9,566 nt of DNA. Source: JAGQTE01 sp964648005 (GTDB lineage: Bacteria > Actinomycetota > Acidimicrobiia > Acidimicrobiales > Acidimicrobilacustridaceae). The notes under the pieces are model-generated. The model made no database searches and was not told the DNA's origin. It saw only the letters and a program-made list of their open reading frames with translations. The position numbers and the translations under genes were made by a program. This document shows positions 1-5,587 of the stretch, in pieces. The DNA is taken from the NCBI GenBank assembly GCA_964648005.1, contig CAZYKR010000168.1, positions 1 through 9,566 of the forward strand. Direction: 5' to 3'. Within the stretch, counting starts at the first letter, position 1; each line of letters opens with the position of its first letter.

Positions 1-1821
1 CTGGCGGTGATGGCCACCGTGCACTTCCTGGTGCACACCGGCCTCACGGCCACCGCCGCGGCGCTCGAACGCGGCGACCATCCGTTCGACGTGTGGCGCA
101 CGCACTTCGCCATGCTCGGCGTGAGCACCGCGGCCTCGGCCTCGGCGGCGCTCGTGCTGGCGCTGCTCGCCGGGCAGCTCGGCGCGCTGTCGCTCGCGGT
201 GGCCGCGCCGCTCGTCATCGTCGTGTATCTCGGCCTGCAGTCGCGCGTCGGCCGGCTCGCCGACGCTGCGGCGGGCGCGGCCGCCGGCTTGGCGCGCGCG
301 GCCGACGGCGACCCGGACGACCCGGAGGTGCGACGACGCCGGGTGACCTTCCACCGCCTGGCGGCCGAAGCGCTCCAGCTCGACGGGAACCGCGTCGCGG
401 CCTTGCCCCACCTGCGTGCCGCACTTGCCATCGAGACCGAGCCGACGCGCGTGCGCGCCGGGTTGCTGGCATCGCTGGCGGCGACGCAGCTGTGGACCAT
501 CGATGTGCGCGCGGCCCAGGCGACTGCGGCGGAGACGATCTCGCTGGCTGACGAGTTGGGAGATGCGGCGGCCGCCGCCGGCGGCTGGCTGGTGCAGTGC
601 CGGCTGGCGGCGCTGCACGGCGACATCGCCCGTTCGCTGCACTGCGGTGATCGGGCGCTGGCGTTGGCGGCGGCCGACCCGGCGGTCCTGCGGCAGGCGC
701 CCGGGGTGTACGTCGGCCTGGCGCTGCTCAACAGCGATCGTCCCGACGAGGCCATCGACCTGCTCCAGCGCGGCGCTCGGGCATGCGAGGAGGTTGGGTT
801 GCCGGCCGAGGAGGCGCAGCACCAGGGCATCTTGGCGTTGGTGGGGTGGATGACGGGTCGGTGGGATGTGGCGCGCACCGCCGGCGCCGCCTCCCGCACG
901 ATCAACGAGGACCTCGGGTCGCGCGCCGGGATGCCGACGGTGGAGGCGTCGCTCGGTTGGATCGACTTCCTGGCGGGCGACGTCGACGCGGCCCGTGCCG
1001 CCGTGGCGCAGGCCCACCTCGACCTGGCGCTGCCCGGGGCGGACGGCGGCGGCCTGCCGTACGTGTTGTGGCTCGAGGCCCGGCTCGCCGAGCACGACGG
1101 TGATCCCGAGCGGGGCGCGACGCTGCTCGGCTCCGTGTGGGAGTTGGCGCACGAGGTGGTGCCGGCGGCGACGGTGTGGTTCGCCGCCGACCTCGTCCGG
1201 CTCCGGCTCGCCGCGGGTGACCTCGCCGGTGCCGACGCGGCGGCGCAGCTGGCCGCCAGCCTCGCCCCGCGCGTCGACACCCCGACGGCGCGCGGCGCGG
1301 CCGCCTGGTGCGCCGCGCTCGTCGGCGACGACCCCGACGCCGCGGCGGACGCCATGGCCCACCTGGCGGCGGCACCGCGACCAGACCGGTTCGTCGACGG
1401 TGTGCTGGACCTGGCGCCGCTGCTGGCGCGCCACGGACGCGTCGCCGATGCGGTCGATGCCCTGGTCGCAGCGTCGACGGCGGCCGCCTCCCTGGGCGCC
1501 GAGTTGTTGGCGCGCCGGGTGTCGGCCATCCAGCGCGCCCTCGGTGCTGCCGTTGATGGCGCTGACGCCGGTTCGGATGGGCTGCCCCGCGCCGAGACCG
1601 CGTCGGGAGACGCCGCCTCGATCTGGGACCAGGTGACGCCGGCCGAGCGTGAGGTGGCGCTGCTCGTCGCCGAAGGGCTGTCGAACCCGCGCATCGCCGA
1701 GCGGCTGTACGTGTCGCGCCGGACCGTCGAGAGTCACGTGTCGGCGTTGCTACGCAAGCTGGCCGTACCGAATCGGGTGGCCCTCGCCGCGCTCGTCATC
1801 CAGGCCGATCCCCGGGACTGA
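1..1821 (+). CDS. Membrane-anchored TPR-like / LuxR-family transcriptional regulator (5' end outside window)
   Basis: The frame is open at base 1, so the protein very likely begins upstream; the GTG at 7 and ATG at 10 lie inside a hydrophobic helix and are poor starts. About 606 residues are visible. The first ~78 hold three hydrophobic stretches, and the layout (a helix ending in a VHTGLTA-like turn, a D-x-W-R-x-H-F loop, then a hairpin of two helices) recalls membrane sensor regions I know from HD-GYP and GGDEF proteins. Roughly nt 340-1540 encodes Ala/Leu-rich paired helices of TPR/MalT-like character, with no nucleotide-binding motif seen. The C-terminal ~62 residues (nt 1621-1806) are a classic LuxR/GerE helix-turn-helix: TPAEREV, then EGLSNPRIAERLYVS, then RTVESHVSALLRKL. 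It therefore probably binds DNA while tethered to the membrane. The HTH assignment is firm; the TPR call is moderate; the kinship of the membrane part is inference. Its target is unknown and it has its own transcription unit relative to the mod genes. Confidence 0.85.
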   Translation: MAVMATVHFLVHTGLTATAAALERGDHPFDVWRTHFAMLGVSTAASASAALVLALLAGQLGALSLAVAAPLVIVVYLGLQSRVGRLADAAAGAAAGLARAADGDPDDPEVRRRRVTFHRLAAEALQLDGNRVAALPHLRAALAIETEPTRVRAGLLASLAATQLWTIDVRAAQATAAETISLADELGDAAAAAGGWLVQCRLAALHGDIARSLHCGDRALALAAADPAVLRQAPGVYVGLALLNSDRPDEAIDLLQRGARACEEVGLPAEEAQHQGILALVGWMTGRWDVARTAGAASRTINEDLGSRAGMPTVEASLGWIDFLAGDVDAARAAVAQAHLDLALPGADGGGLPYVLWLEARLAEHDGDPERGATLLGSVWELAHEVVPAATVWFAADLVRLRLAAGDLAGADAAAQLAASLAPRVDTPTARGAAAWCAALVGDDPDAAADAMAHLAAAPRPDRFVDGVLDLAPLLARHGRVADAVDALVAASTAAASLGAELLARRVSAIQRALGAAVDGADAGSDGLPRAETASGDAASIWDQVTPAEREVALLVAEGLSNPRIAERLYVSRRTVESHVSALLRKLAVPNRVALAALVIQADPRD

Positions 1822-1841
1822 CCGAATCGCGCTCCGGCACT

Positions 1842-1870
1842 TTCGGGTGGGAGGACCGCAGGGGCCCGAA
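1842..1870 (+). terminator. Weak hairpin after the LuxR-type gene
   Basis: TTCGGG (1842-1847) pairs with CCCGAA (1865-1870), a 6-bp stem extended by one G-T pair outside (1841/1871), with a 17-base loop. It lies 20 bases after the TGA at 1819-1821 and before the molybdate promoter, which is where a terminator would be expected. There is no T-tract and the loop is long, so it may not terminate efficiently. Confidence 0.25.
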
Positions 1871-1875
1871 GATCC

Positions 1876-1904
1876 GTGTGAATGGGGGAGAATAGCGGGT
1901 GAAT
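1876..1904 (+). repeat. Three phased GKGWGAAT direct repeats upstream of the molybdate operon
   Basis: GTGTGAAT (1876-1883), GGGAGAAT (1886-1893) and GGGTGAAT (1897-1904) are same-strand copies whose starts are 10 and 11 bases apart, so they lie on one face of the DNA helix. The last copy overlaps the hexamer GTGAAT (1899-1904), which sits 17 bases before the TAGGGT box and is the best -35 candidate. This position suits an operator for the HTH-TOBE regulator encoded next. The repeats are seen directly; the operator role is inferred. Confidence 0.5.
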
Positions 1905-1933
1905 TCGTGTGTCGGCCTGGCTAGGGTGTGCCG
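1899..1933 (+). promoter_or_regulatory. Promoter of the molybdate operon, probably leaderless
   Basis: The -10 box is TAGGGT at 1922-1927 and the -35 candidate is GTGAAT at 1899-1904 (3 of 6 matches to TTGACA), with a 17-base spacer. The ATG at 1934 begins 6 bases after the -10, where transcription would start, so the message would have no leader. TANNNT boxes at this distance from the start codon are a known mark of leaderless transcripts in actinobacteria. The start site was not measured. Confidence 0.55.
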
Positions 1934-2329
1934 ATGACTGGCTACACCCCGACGCAGGTTGCCGAGTTGCTGGGCGTCACCGCGGACACGGTGCGGCGAT
2001 GGTGCGACGAGGGCCGACTGGCGGCGACGCGTTCCGCCGGAGGCCAGCGGACCATCGACGGTGTCGAGCTCGCCCGGCACCTCAGCGAGCGCGACGCGGC
2101 CTTCACACCGGACTCGCTGCTGCCACAGTCGGCGAGGAACCGACTGACCGGCATCGTCACCCGCGTCGAGCGGGACGGGCTCACGGCGCTCGTCGAGATC
2201 CACGCGCCGCCACATCGGATCATGTCGCTCATGACCCGCGAGGCCGCCGACGAGCTCGAGCTCGCGGTCGGCGATCTGGCGACGGCCGCCATCAAGGCCA
2301 CCAACGTCATCGTGGAGCTGCCCCGATGA
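1934..2329 (+). CDS. HTH-TOBE molybdate-responsive regulator, first gene of the mod operon
   Basis: A 131-residue protein with two domains. Residues ~4-50 form a MerR/excisionase-type helix-turn-helix (TPTQVAELLGV, then ADTVRRWCDEGRL, then the wing SAGGQRTIDGVE). Residues ~68-131 form a TOBE/Mop module (NRLTGIVTRVERDGL, then LVEIHAP, then MTREAADELEL, then VGDLATAAIKATNVIVELP), a fold known to bind molybdate or tungstate at oligomer interfaces. It probably binds molybdate and controls the transporter genes it precedes, doing the job of ModE with a different DNA-binding head and one Mop unit in place of two. I chose ATG 1934 over GTG 1928 because the -10 box ends at 1927, so transcription from it would begin near 1934. 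Its TGA overlaps the modA ATG. Whether it represses or activates is not visible. Confidence 0.85.
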   Translation: MTGYTPTQVAELLGVTADTVRRWCDEGRLAATRSAGGQRTIDGVELARHLSERDAAFTPDSLLPQSARNRLTGIVTRVERDGLTALVEIHAPPHRIMSLMTREAADELELAVGDLATAAIKATNVIVELPR

Positions 2330-3168
2330 GCTGGCGCCTCGGGCGTCTGGCCACGCTCGGCGTCGCGCCGGTGCTGATGCTCGCCATCGCCTGCGCCTCC
2401 TCGCCGGACGCCGCCTCGGGCGGGTCCGCCTCGGGCACCGGCACCAGCGCCTCGGGCGCGGACGCCTCGGGTTCGGACACGCCCGTCCTCGGCGCCGACG
2501 TGACGGTCTCGGCGGCGGCCTCGCTGACGACGCCGTTCGGCGCGATGGGTGACGAGCTGACTGCCGCCTCCGGTGCTGCCGGGGAGGTGACGTTCAACTT
2601 CGACTCGTCGAGCGCGCTCGCCACCCAGATCATCGACGGCGCCCCCGCCGACGTCTTCGCCGCCGCCGACGAAGCGTCGATGACCAGGCTCGTGGACGCC
2701 GGGCTCGTGGTGGGCGAGCCGCGCGTCTTCGCCCGCAACGAGCTCGCCATCGTGGTCAAGGCGGGCAATCCCACCGGCATTGCGTCACTGGCGGATCTGG
2801 CCTCGGTCGAGGTGGTGGCGCTGTGCGGGGAGGACGTGCCCTGTGGGCGGTACGCCACCCACGTGCTGGATCGGGCCGAGGTGTCCATCCCGACCGAACG
2901 GATCACGCGCGGCCAGAACGCCAAGGCCACGCTCGCCGCCGTCGCTGCCGGTGACGCCGACGCCGGGATCGTCTACGCCACGGACATCGTCGGCGACGAC
3001 GTCGAGGCGATCGACATCCCGACGGACGCCAACGTCATCGCCGAGTACCCGATCGCCGTCGTCGTCGGCGCTGCCGACCCGACATCCGCCGAGGCCTTCG
3101 TCGCCTTCGTGCTCGGTCCGCGGGGCCAGTCGGCGCTCGCCGACGCCGGCTTCCTGCCAGCTCCATGA
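2326..3168 (+). CDS. modA: Molybdate ABC transporter substrate-binding lipoprotein ModA
   Basis: A 280-residue extracytoplasmic solute-binding protein that captures molybdate (possibly tungstate) for ModBC. Residues 1-22 are a signal peptide ending in a lipobox-like A-I-A-C, so Cys23 is the likely lipidated anchor. Residues 24-55 are a Ser/Gly/Ala-rich tether. The ModA domain follows: VSAAASLTTPF with Ser66, the Ser94-96 cluster, PADVFAAAD, VPCGRYA (172-178), NAKATLAAV and AGIVYATD with Tyr217. These match the oxyanion-contact positions known in the family (two Ser, the VPxG loop, a Val and a Tyr). The start ATG 2326 overlaps the previous stop as ATGA, and GGAG at 2314-2317 is a well-placed ribosome site. 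The long frame upstream of this ATG lacks any signal peptide and is a shadow of the regulator gene. Length is near normal once the tether is allowed for. Confidence 0.94.
   Translation: MSWRLGRLATLGVAPVLMLAIACASSPDAASGGSASGTGTSASGADASGSDTPVLGADVTVSAAASLTTPFGAMGDELTAASGAAGEVTFNFDSSSALATQIIDGAPADVFAAADEASMTRLVDAGLVVGEPRVFARNELAIVVKAGNPTGIASLADLASVEVVALCGEDVPCGRYATHVLDRAEVSIPTERITRGQNAKATLAAVAAGDADAGIVYATDIVGDDVEAIDIPTDANVIAEYPIAVVVGAADPTSAEAFVAFVLGPRGQSALADAGFLPAP
2413..2471 (+). repeat. In-frame GCCTCGGG repeats encoding the ModA tether
   Basis: GCCTCGGG occurs at 2413-2420, 2428-2435, 2449-2456 and 2464-2471, always in codon phase and each starting an Ala-Ser-Gly unit. Spacings are 15, 21 and 15 bases, all multiples of three. 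This looks like a short coding repeat that lengthens or shortens the flexible linker between the lipid anchor and the binding domain. Confidence 0.6.
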
Positions 3169-3968
3169 GCGCGCGCCGGCGTCGGGAGCGGCGGCCGTCG
3201 CCACTGGTCGTCGCCGTGGCCGCGATCGCCGTGGCCTTCTTCGTCGTGCCGTTGGTCGGGCTCGTCCAGCGCGCCGACTGGGCCAACGTGTGGACCGACC
3301 TGTCGAGTCCCGAGGCGCGCAGCGCGCTGTGGCTGTCGCTCGTGTGCTCGACGTCGGCGATGGTGCTGTCGATCCTGCTCGGCCTGCCGCTGGCCTGGAC
3401 CCTGGCCCGGGTGCGATTTCCCGGGCGAGCGCTCGTGCGCGGGTTGGTGCTGCTGCCCCTCGTGCTGCCGCCCGTCGTGGGTGGCGTGGCGCTCCTGAGC
3501 GCCTTCAGCCGGCGCGGCACGGTCGGCTCGTTCCTGTATGACCAACTCGGGGTGCAGCTCACCTTCTCCACGGCTGGCGCCGTGCTGGCCGAGACCTTCG
3601 TCGCCCTGCCCTTCTTCGTCATCACCGTCGAGGCCGGGCTGCGGTCGATGGACCCGCGCGTCGAAGGCATCGCGTCGACGCTGGGTGCCCGACCGTGGCA
3701 CACCTTCCGCCGGATCACGCTGCCGCTCGTCGCCCCGGCGATCGTGGCCGGCGCCGTGCTGGCATGGGCCCGAGCGCTGGGCGAGTTCGGCGCGACGATC
3801 ACCTTCGCCGGCAACATCGAGGGCCGTACCCAGACGTTGCCCCTCGCCGTCTACCTGCAGCTCGAACAGCGACCGGAGGCGGCGGTGGCCATGAGCCTCG
3901 TGTTGCTGGTCGTGTCGCTCGTCGTCCTCGTCGGGCTGCGCGACCGCTGGTTCGGGCGGGCGTCATGA
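3165..3968 (+). CDS. modB: Molybdate ABC transporter permease ModB
   Basis: A 267-residue inner-membrane permease that forms the molybdate channel. The N terminus is Arg-rich (MSARRRRERR, expected to stay inside). Hydrophobic spans lie at about residues 13-34, 53-80, 88-113, 133-158, 188-212 and 238-258. The EAA coupling loop, which docks on ModC, is at 167-187: EGIASTLGARPWHTFRRITL followed by P. The later GEFGATITFAGNIEGRTQTL segment is typical of ModB/CysT permeases. ATG 3165 overlaps the modA stop as ATGA. No good Shine-Dalgarno sequence is visible, so translation probably relies on coupling to modA. Length and order fit a standard modABC set. Confidence 0.94.
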   Translation: MSARRRRERRPSPLVVAVAAIAVAFFVVPLVGLVQRADWANVWTDLSSPEARSALWLSLVCSTSAMVLSILLGLPLAWTLARVRFPGRALVRGLVLLPLVLPPVVGGVALLSAFSRRGTVGSFLYDQLGVQLTFSTAGAVLAETFVALPFFVITVEAGLRSMDPRVEGIASTLGARPWHTFRRITLPLVAPAIVAGAVLAWARALGEFGATITFAGNIEGRTQTLPLAVYLQLEQRPEAAVAMSLVLLVVSLVVLVGLRDRWFGRAS

Positions 3969-5035
3969 CCGATACGTCCGTGGTGCTCGACGCGCACGTC
4001 GTCGTCCGCCGCGACGGCCACACCCTCGATGTCGCGGTGCGCGCCGCTGCCGGCGAGGTCGTCGCCGTCCTCGGCCCGAACGGCGCTGGCAAGACGACGC
4101 TGCTGGATGCGTTGGCGGGTCTCGTGGCGATCGACGACGGGCGCGTCGTCGTGGCCGGCACGACCGTCGACGATCCCGCGGTCGGGGTGCTCGTGCCGCC
4201 CGAGCGTCGTGGGGTGTCCCTCGTCACGCAGGATCTCGTGCTCTTCGCCCACCTCGACGCCCGCGCCAACGTGGCCTTCGGCCTGCGCGCAGGCGGGGTC
4301 GACCGCCGCGCCGCGGAGGCGGAGGCGCAACGCTGGCTCGATCGCCTCGGGGTCGGGGACCTGGCGGCGCGGCGCCCGGCGCAGCTGTCGGGTGGCCAGG
4401 CCCAGCGGGTGGCGCTGGCGCGCGCCCTGGCACCGTCGCCGTCGGTGCTGCTGTTGGACGAGCCGTTGTCCGCGCTCGACGTCCAGACCCGGGCCTCGGT
4501 GCGGCGCGATCTGCGCGCCCACCTCGACGGCTTCGCCGGAGTGACCCTCGTCGTCACGCACGACCCGCTCGACGCCCTGGCACTTGCCACACAGGTGGTG
4601 GTGATCGAGGACGGTCGGCTGGTGCAGTCGGGTCCCATCGACGACCTGACGACCCGCCCGCGGTCGCGGTACGTGGCCGATTTGCTGGGTGTCAATCTGC
4701 TCGACGGCGTCGCCGACGGGAGCACCGTCAGGCTGGAGGTCTCCGGCACCACGGTGGCGGTGGCCGACGCCGGTTCGGGTGAGGTCGCCGTGCTGGTGCA
4801 CCCGCACGCCGTGGCCGTGCACCGCCACGAGCCCGAGGGCAGCCCTCGCAACCGATGGCGGGCACGGGTCGCCGGCCTCGAGTTGCTCGGCGACCGCGTG
4901 CGGGTGCGCCTCGACGGTGCCGTGCCCCTGACCGCCGAGGTGACGGCCGACGCCGTGCGCGCGCTCGACCTGCACGAGGGCAACGAGGTGTGGGCCACGG
5001 TCAAGGCCACCGAGATCCGCACCTATCCCCGCTGA
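3965..5035 (+). CDS. modC: Molybdate ABC transporter ATP-binding protein ModC
   Basis: A 356-residue cytoplasmic ATPase that powers ModB. Walker A is GPNGAGKTT (37-45), the Q-loop lies in SLVTQDLVLF, the signature is LSGGQ (141-145), Walker B is VLLLDEP (from 161), the D-loop is SALD, and the H-loop His is His199 in VVTHD. After ~residue 240 comes the C-terminal regulatory part, including a TOBE-type beta domain (RWRARVAGLELLGDRVRVRL, ending VWATVKATEIRTYPR), as in ModC proteins. ATG 3965 overlaps the modB stop as ATGA. The TGA at 5033-5035 lies in the left arm of a hairpin. Other oxyanion ATPases share this layout, but the ModA and ModB neighbours make the assignment firm. Confidence 0.94.
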   Translation: MTDTSVVLDAHVVVRRDGHTLDVAVRAAAGEVVAVLGPNGAGKTTLLDALAGLVAIDDGRVVVAGTTVDDPAVGVLVPPERRGVSLVTQDLVLFAHLDARANVAFGLRAGGVDRRAAEAEAQRWLDRLGVGDLAARRPAQLSGGQAQRVALARALAPSPSVLLLDEPLSALDVQTRASVRRDLRAHLDGFAGVTLVVTHDPLDALALATQVVVIEDGRLVQSGPIDDLTTRPRSRYVADLLGVNLLDGVADGSTVRLEVSGTTVAVADAGSGEVAVLVHPHAVAVHRHEPEGSPRNRWRARVAGLELLGDRVRVRLDGAVPLTAEVTADAVRALDLHEGNEVWATVKATEIRTYPR

Positions 5036-5055
5036 GAGCGCGTCGGGATCAGCGG
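5029..5055 (+). terminator. Stop-stop hairpin at the end of modC, possibly a shared convergent terminator
   Basis: CCGCTGA (5029-5035) pairs perfectly with TCAGCGG (5049-5055), a 7-bp stem with a 13-base loop. The left arm contains the modC TGA; the right arm contains TCA, the stop codon of the minus-strand methyltransferase remnant. It is symmetric, so it could act on transcripts from both sides. There is no T-run, which is common for actinobacterial terminators, so function is inferred. Confidence 0.45.
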
Positions 5056-5527
5056 CTGCGCCGGATGCGTCCGGTGACGAGGCGGTACGTCGGCGACACG
5101 GCGGCGGGGTCGTCGGCGAATGCGCGCGTCGGCGTCGGCGGCGTACGCCGGCCAGAACGGGTCGGCCAGCGCTACGGGCTCGAGGTGGACGAGCGCCAGC
5201 TCGGCGTCGCCTTCGCCCGCGGCGAACCGACCGTCGCTGAACGGTGCGCGCAGCTCGTCGAAGGTGCGGAACCAGCCCGGGTACGCGCGCGGCGTACTCG
5301 TCGTTCGTCACCGCCTCGGCGTCGCGGGTGGCGCGCAGCGCAGCCTCCAACGCGTCAAAGCGTGCCTCGGAGCCCATCGACCCGTCGTCGCCCATCACGA
5401 CGTCGACGAACACCACCGATGCGCTCGGTACGAGCTCCACGGCGCGGGCGTCGAGGAAGGCGAGCCAGGCGGCACAGGCCTCGTCCCGGTAGCGGCGCCG
5501 TCCATCCAAAATTGCAGCGCGAACGCA
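5049..5527 (-). pseudogene. Decayed fragment of a SAM-dependent (SABATH-like carboxyl) methyltransferase
   Basis: Read on the minus strand, three successive frames give one continuous protein-like text. The first (5527 down to ~5285) gives RDEACAAWLAFLDARAVEL, then VFVDVVMGDDGS, then RFDALEAALRATRDAEAVTN and DEYAAR. The second (~5283 down to ~5122) gives YPGWFRTFDELRAPFSDGRF, then ALVHLEPVALADPFWPAY and AADADAR. The third (~5123 down to the stop at 5051-5049) gives AFADDPAAVSPTYRLVTG and RIRRSR. This resembles the C-terminal half of bacterial SABATH-like carboxyl methyltransferases (AADW-FL-AR-EL, then a DD-G loop, then a late W--Y--D-DA-AFA segment). The SAM-binding N-terminal half is absent: an in-frame TAG lies at 5530-5528. 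Both frame changes fall in GCGCGC-type runs (~5284-5290 and ~5121-5128), so sequencing error could explain them, but not the missing half. Family call is from memory of motifs. Confidence 0.6.
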
Positions 5528-5528
5528 C

Positions 5529-5587
5529 TAGGGTGCGGCCGGGGTAGCACCACCGACAAGGTGCATAGAACAGATGGGGTGAGAATC
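5529..5587 (+). promoter_or_regulatory. Likely promoter and ribosome site of the secreted hydrolase gene
   Basis: TAGGGT at 5529-5534 repeats the -10 sequence seen before the molybdate operon, within the shared octamer CTAGGGTG. No convincing -35 at 16-18 bases was found; TTGCAG at 5512-5517 is too close. A leader of about 45-50 bases would follow. GGTGAG (5578-5583) lies 4 bases before the ATG at 5588 and is the likely ribosome site. The ribosome site is better supported than the promoter. Confidence 0.4.

Noticed and set aside
902..1375. Arg/Pro-rich minus-strand frame within the LuxR-type gene
   Set aside because: Its composition is a codon-bias shadow, there is no recognisable domain, and it is fully covered by a well-supported plus-strand gene.
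1928..1933. GTG 1928 as the start of the HTH-TOBE regulator
   Set aside because: It directly follows the -10 box (1922-1927), so it would lie upstream of the expected transcription start.
1909..2325. Open frame upstream of and in phase with modA
   Set aside because: It overlaps the HTH-TOBE gene in another frame, has no signal peptide, and the lipoprotein start at 2326 fits both the family and the ATGA overlap.
3851..5509. Very long open frame on the minus strand opposite modC
   Set aside because: Only its first ~75 residues resemble a protein family (the methyltransferase fragment). The rest is an Arg/His-rich mirror of modC caused by high GC codon bias.
5507..5509. TTG as a genuine start of the minus-strand methyltransferase fragment
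   Set aside because: The residues just after it already belong to the middle of the family's domain, no ribosome site is evident, and the SAM-binding half is missing, so this is not a natural gene start.
5120..5587. Upstream extension of the hydrolase frame, which stays open from about 5120
   Set aside because: It lies antisense to the methyltransferase remnant, reads as low-complexity Arg/Ser/Ala text, and would bury the signal peptide. ATG 5588 with GGTGAG upstream is a clear start.
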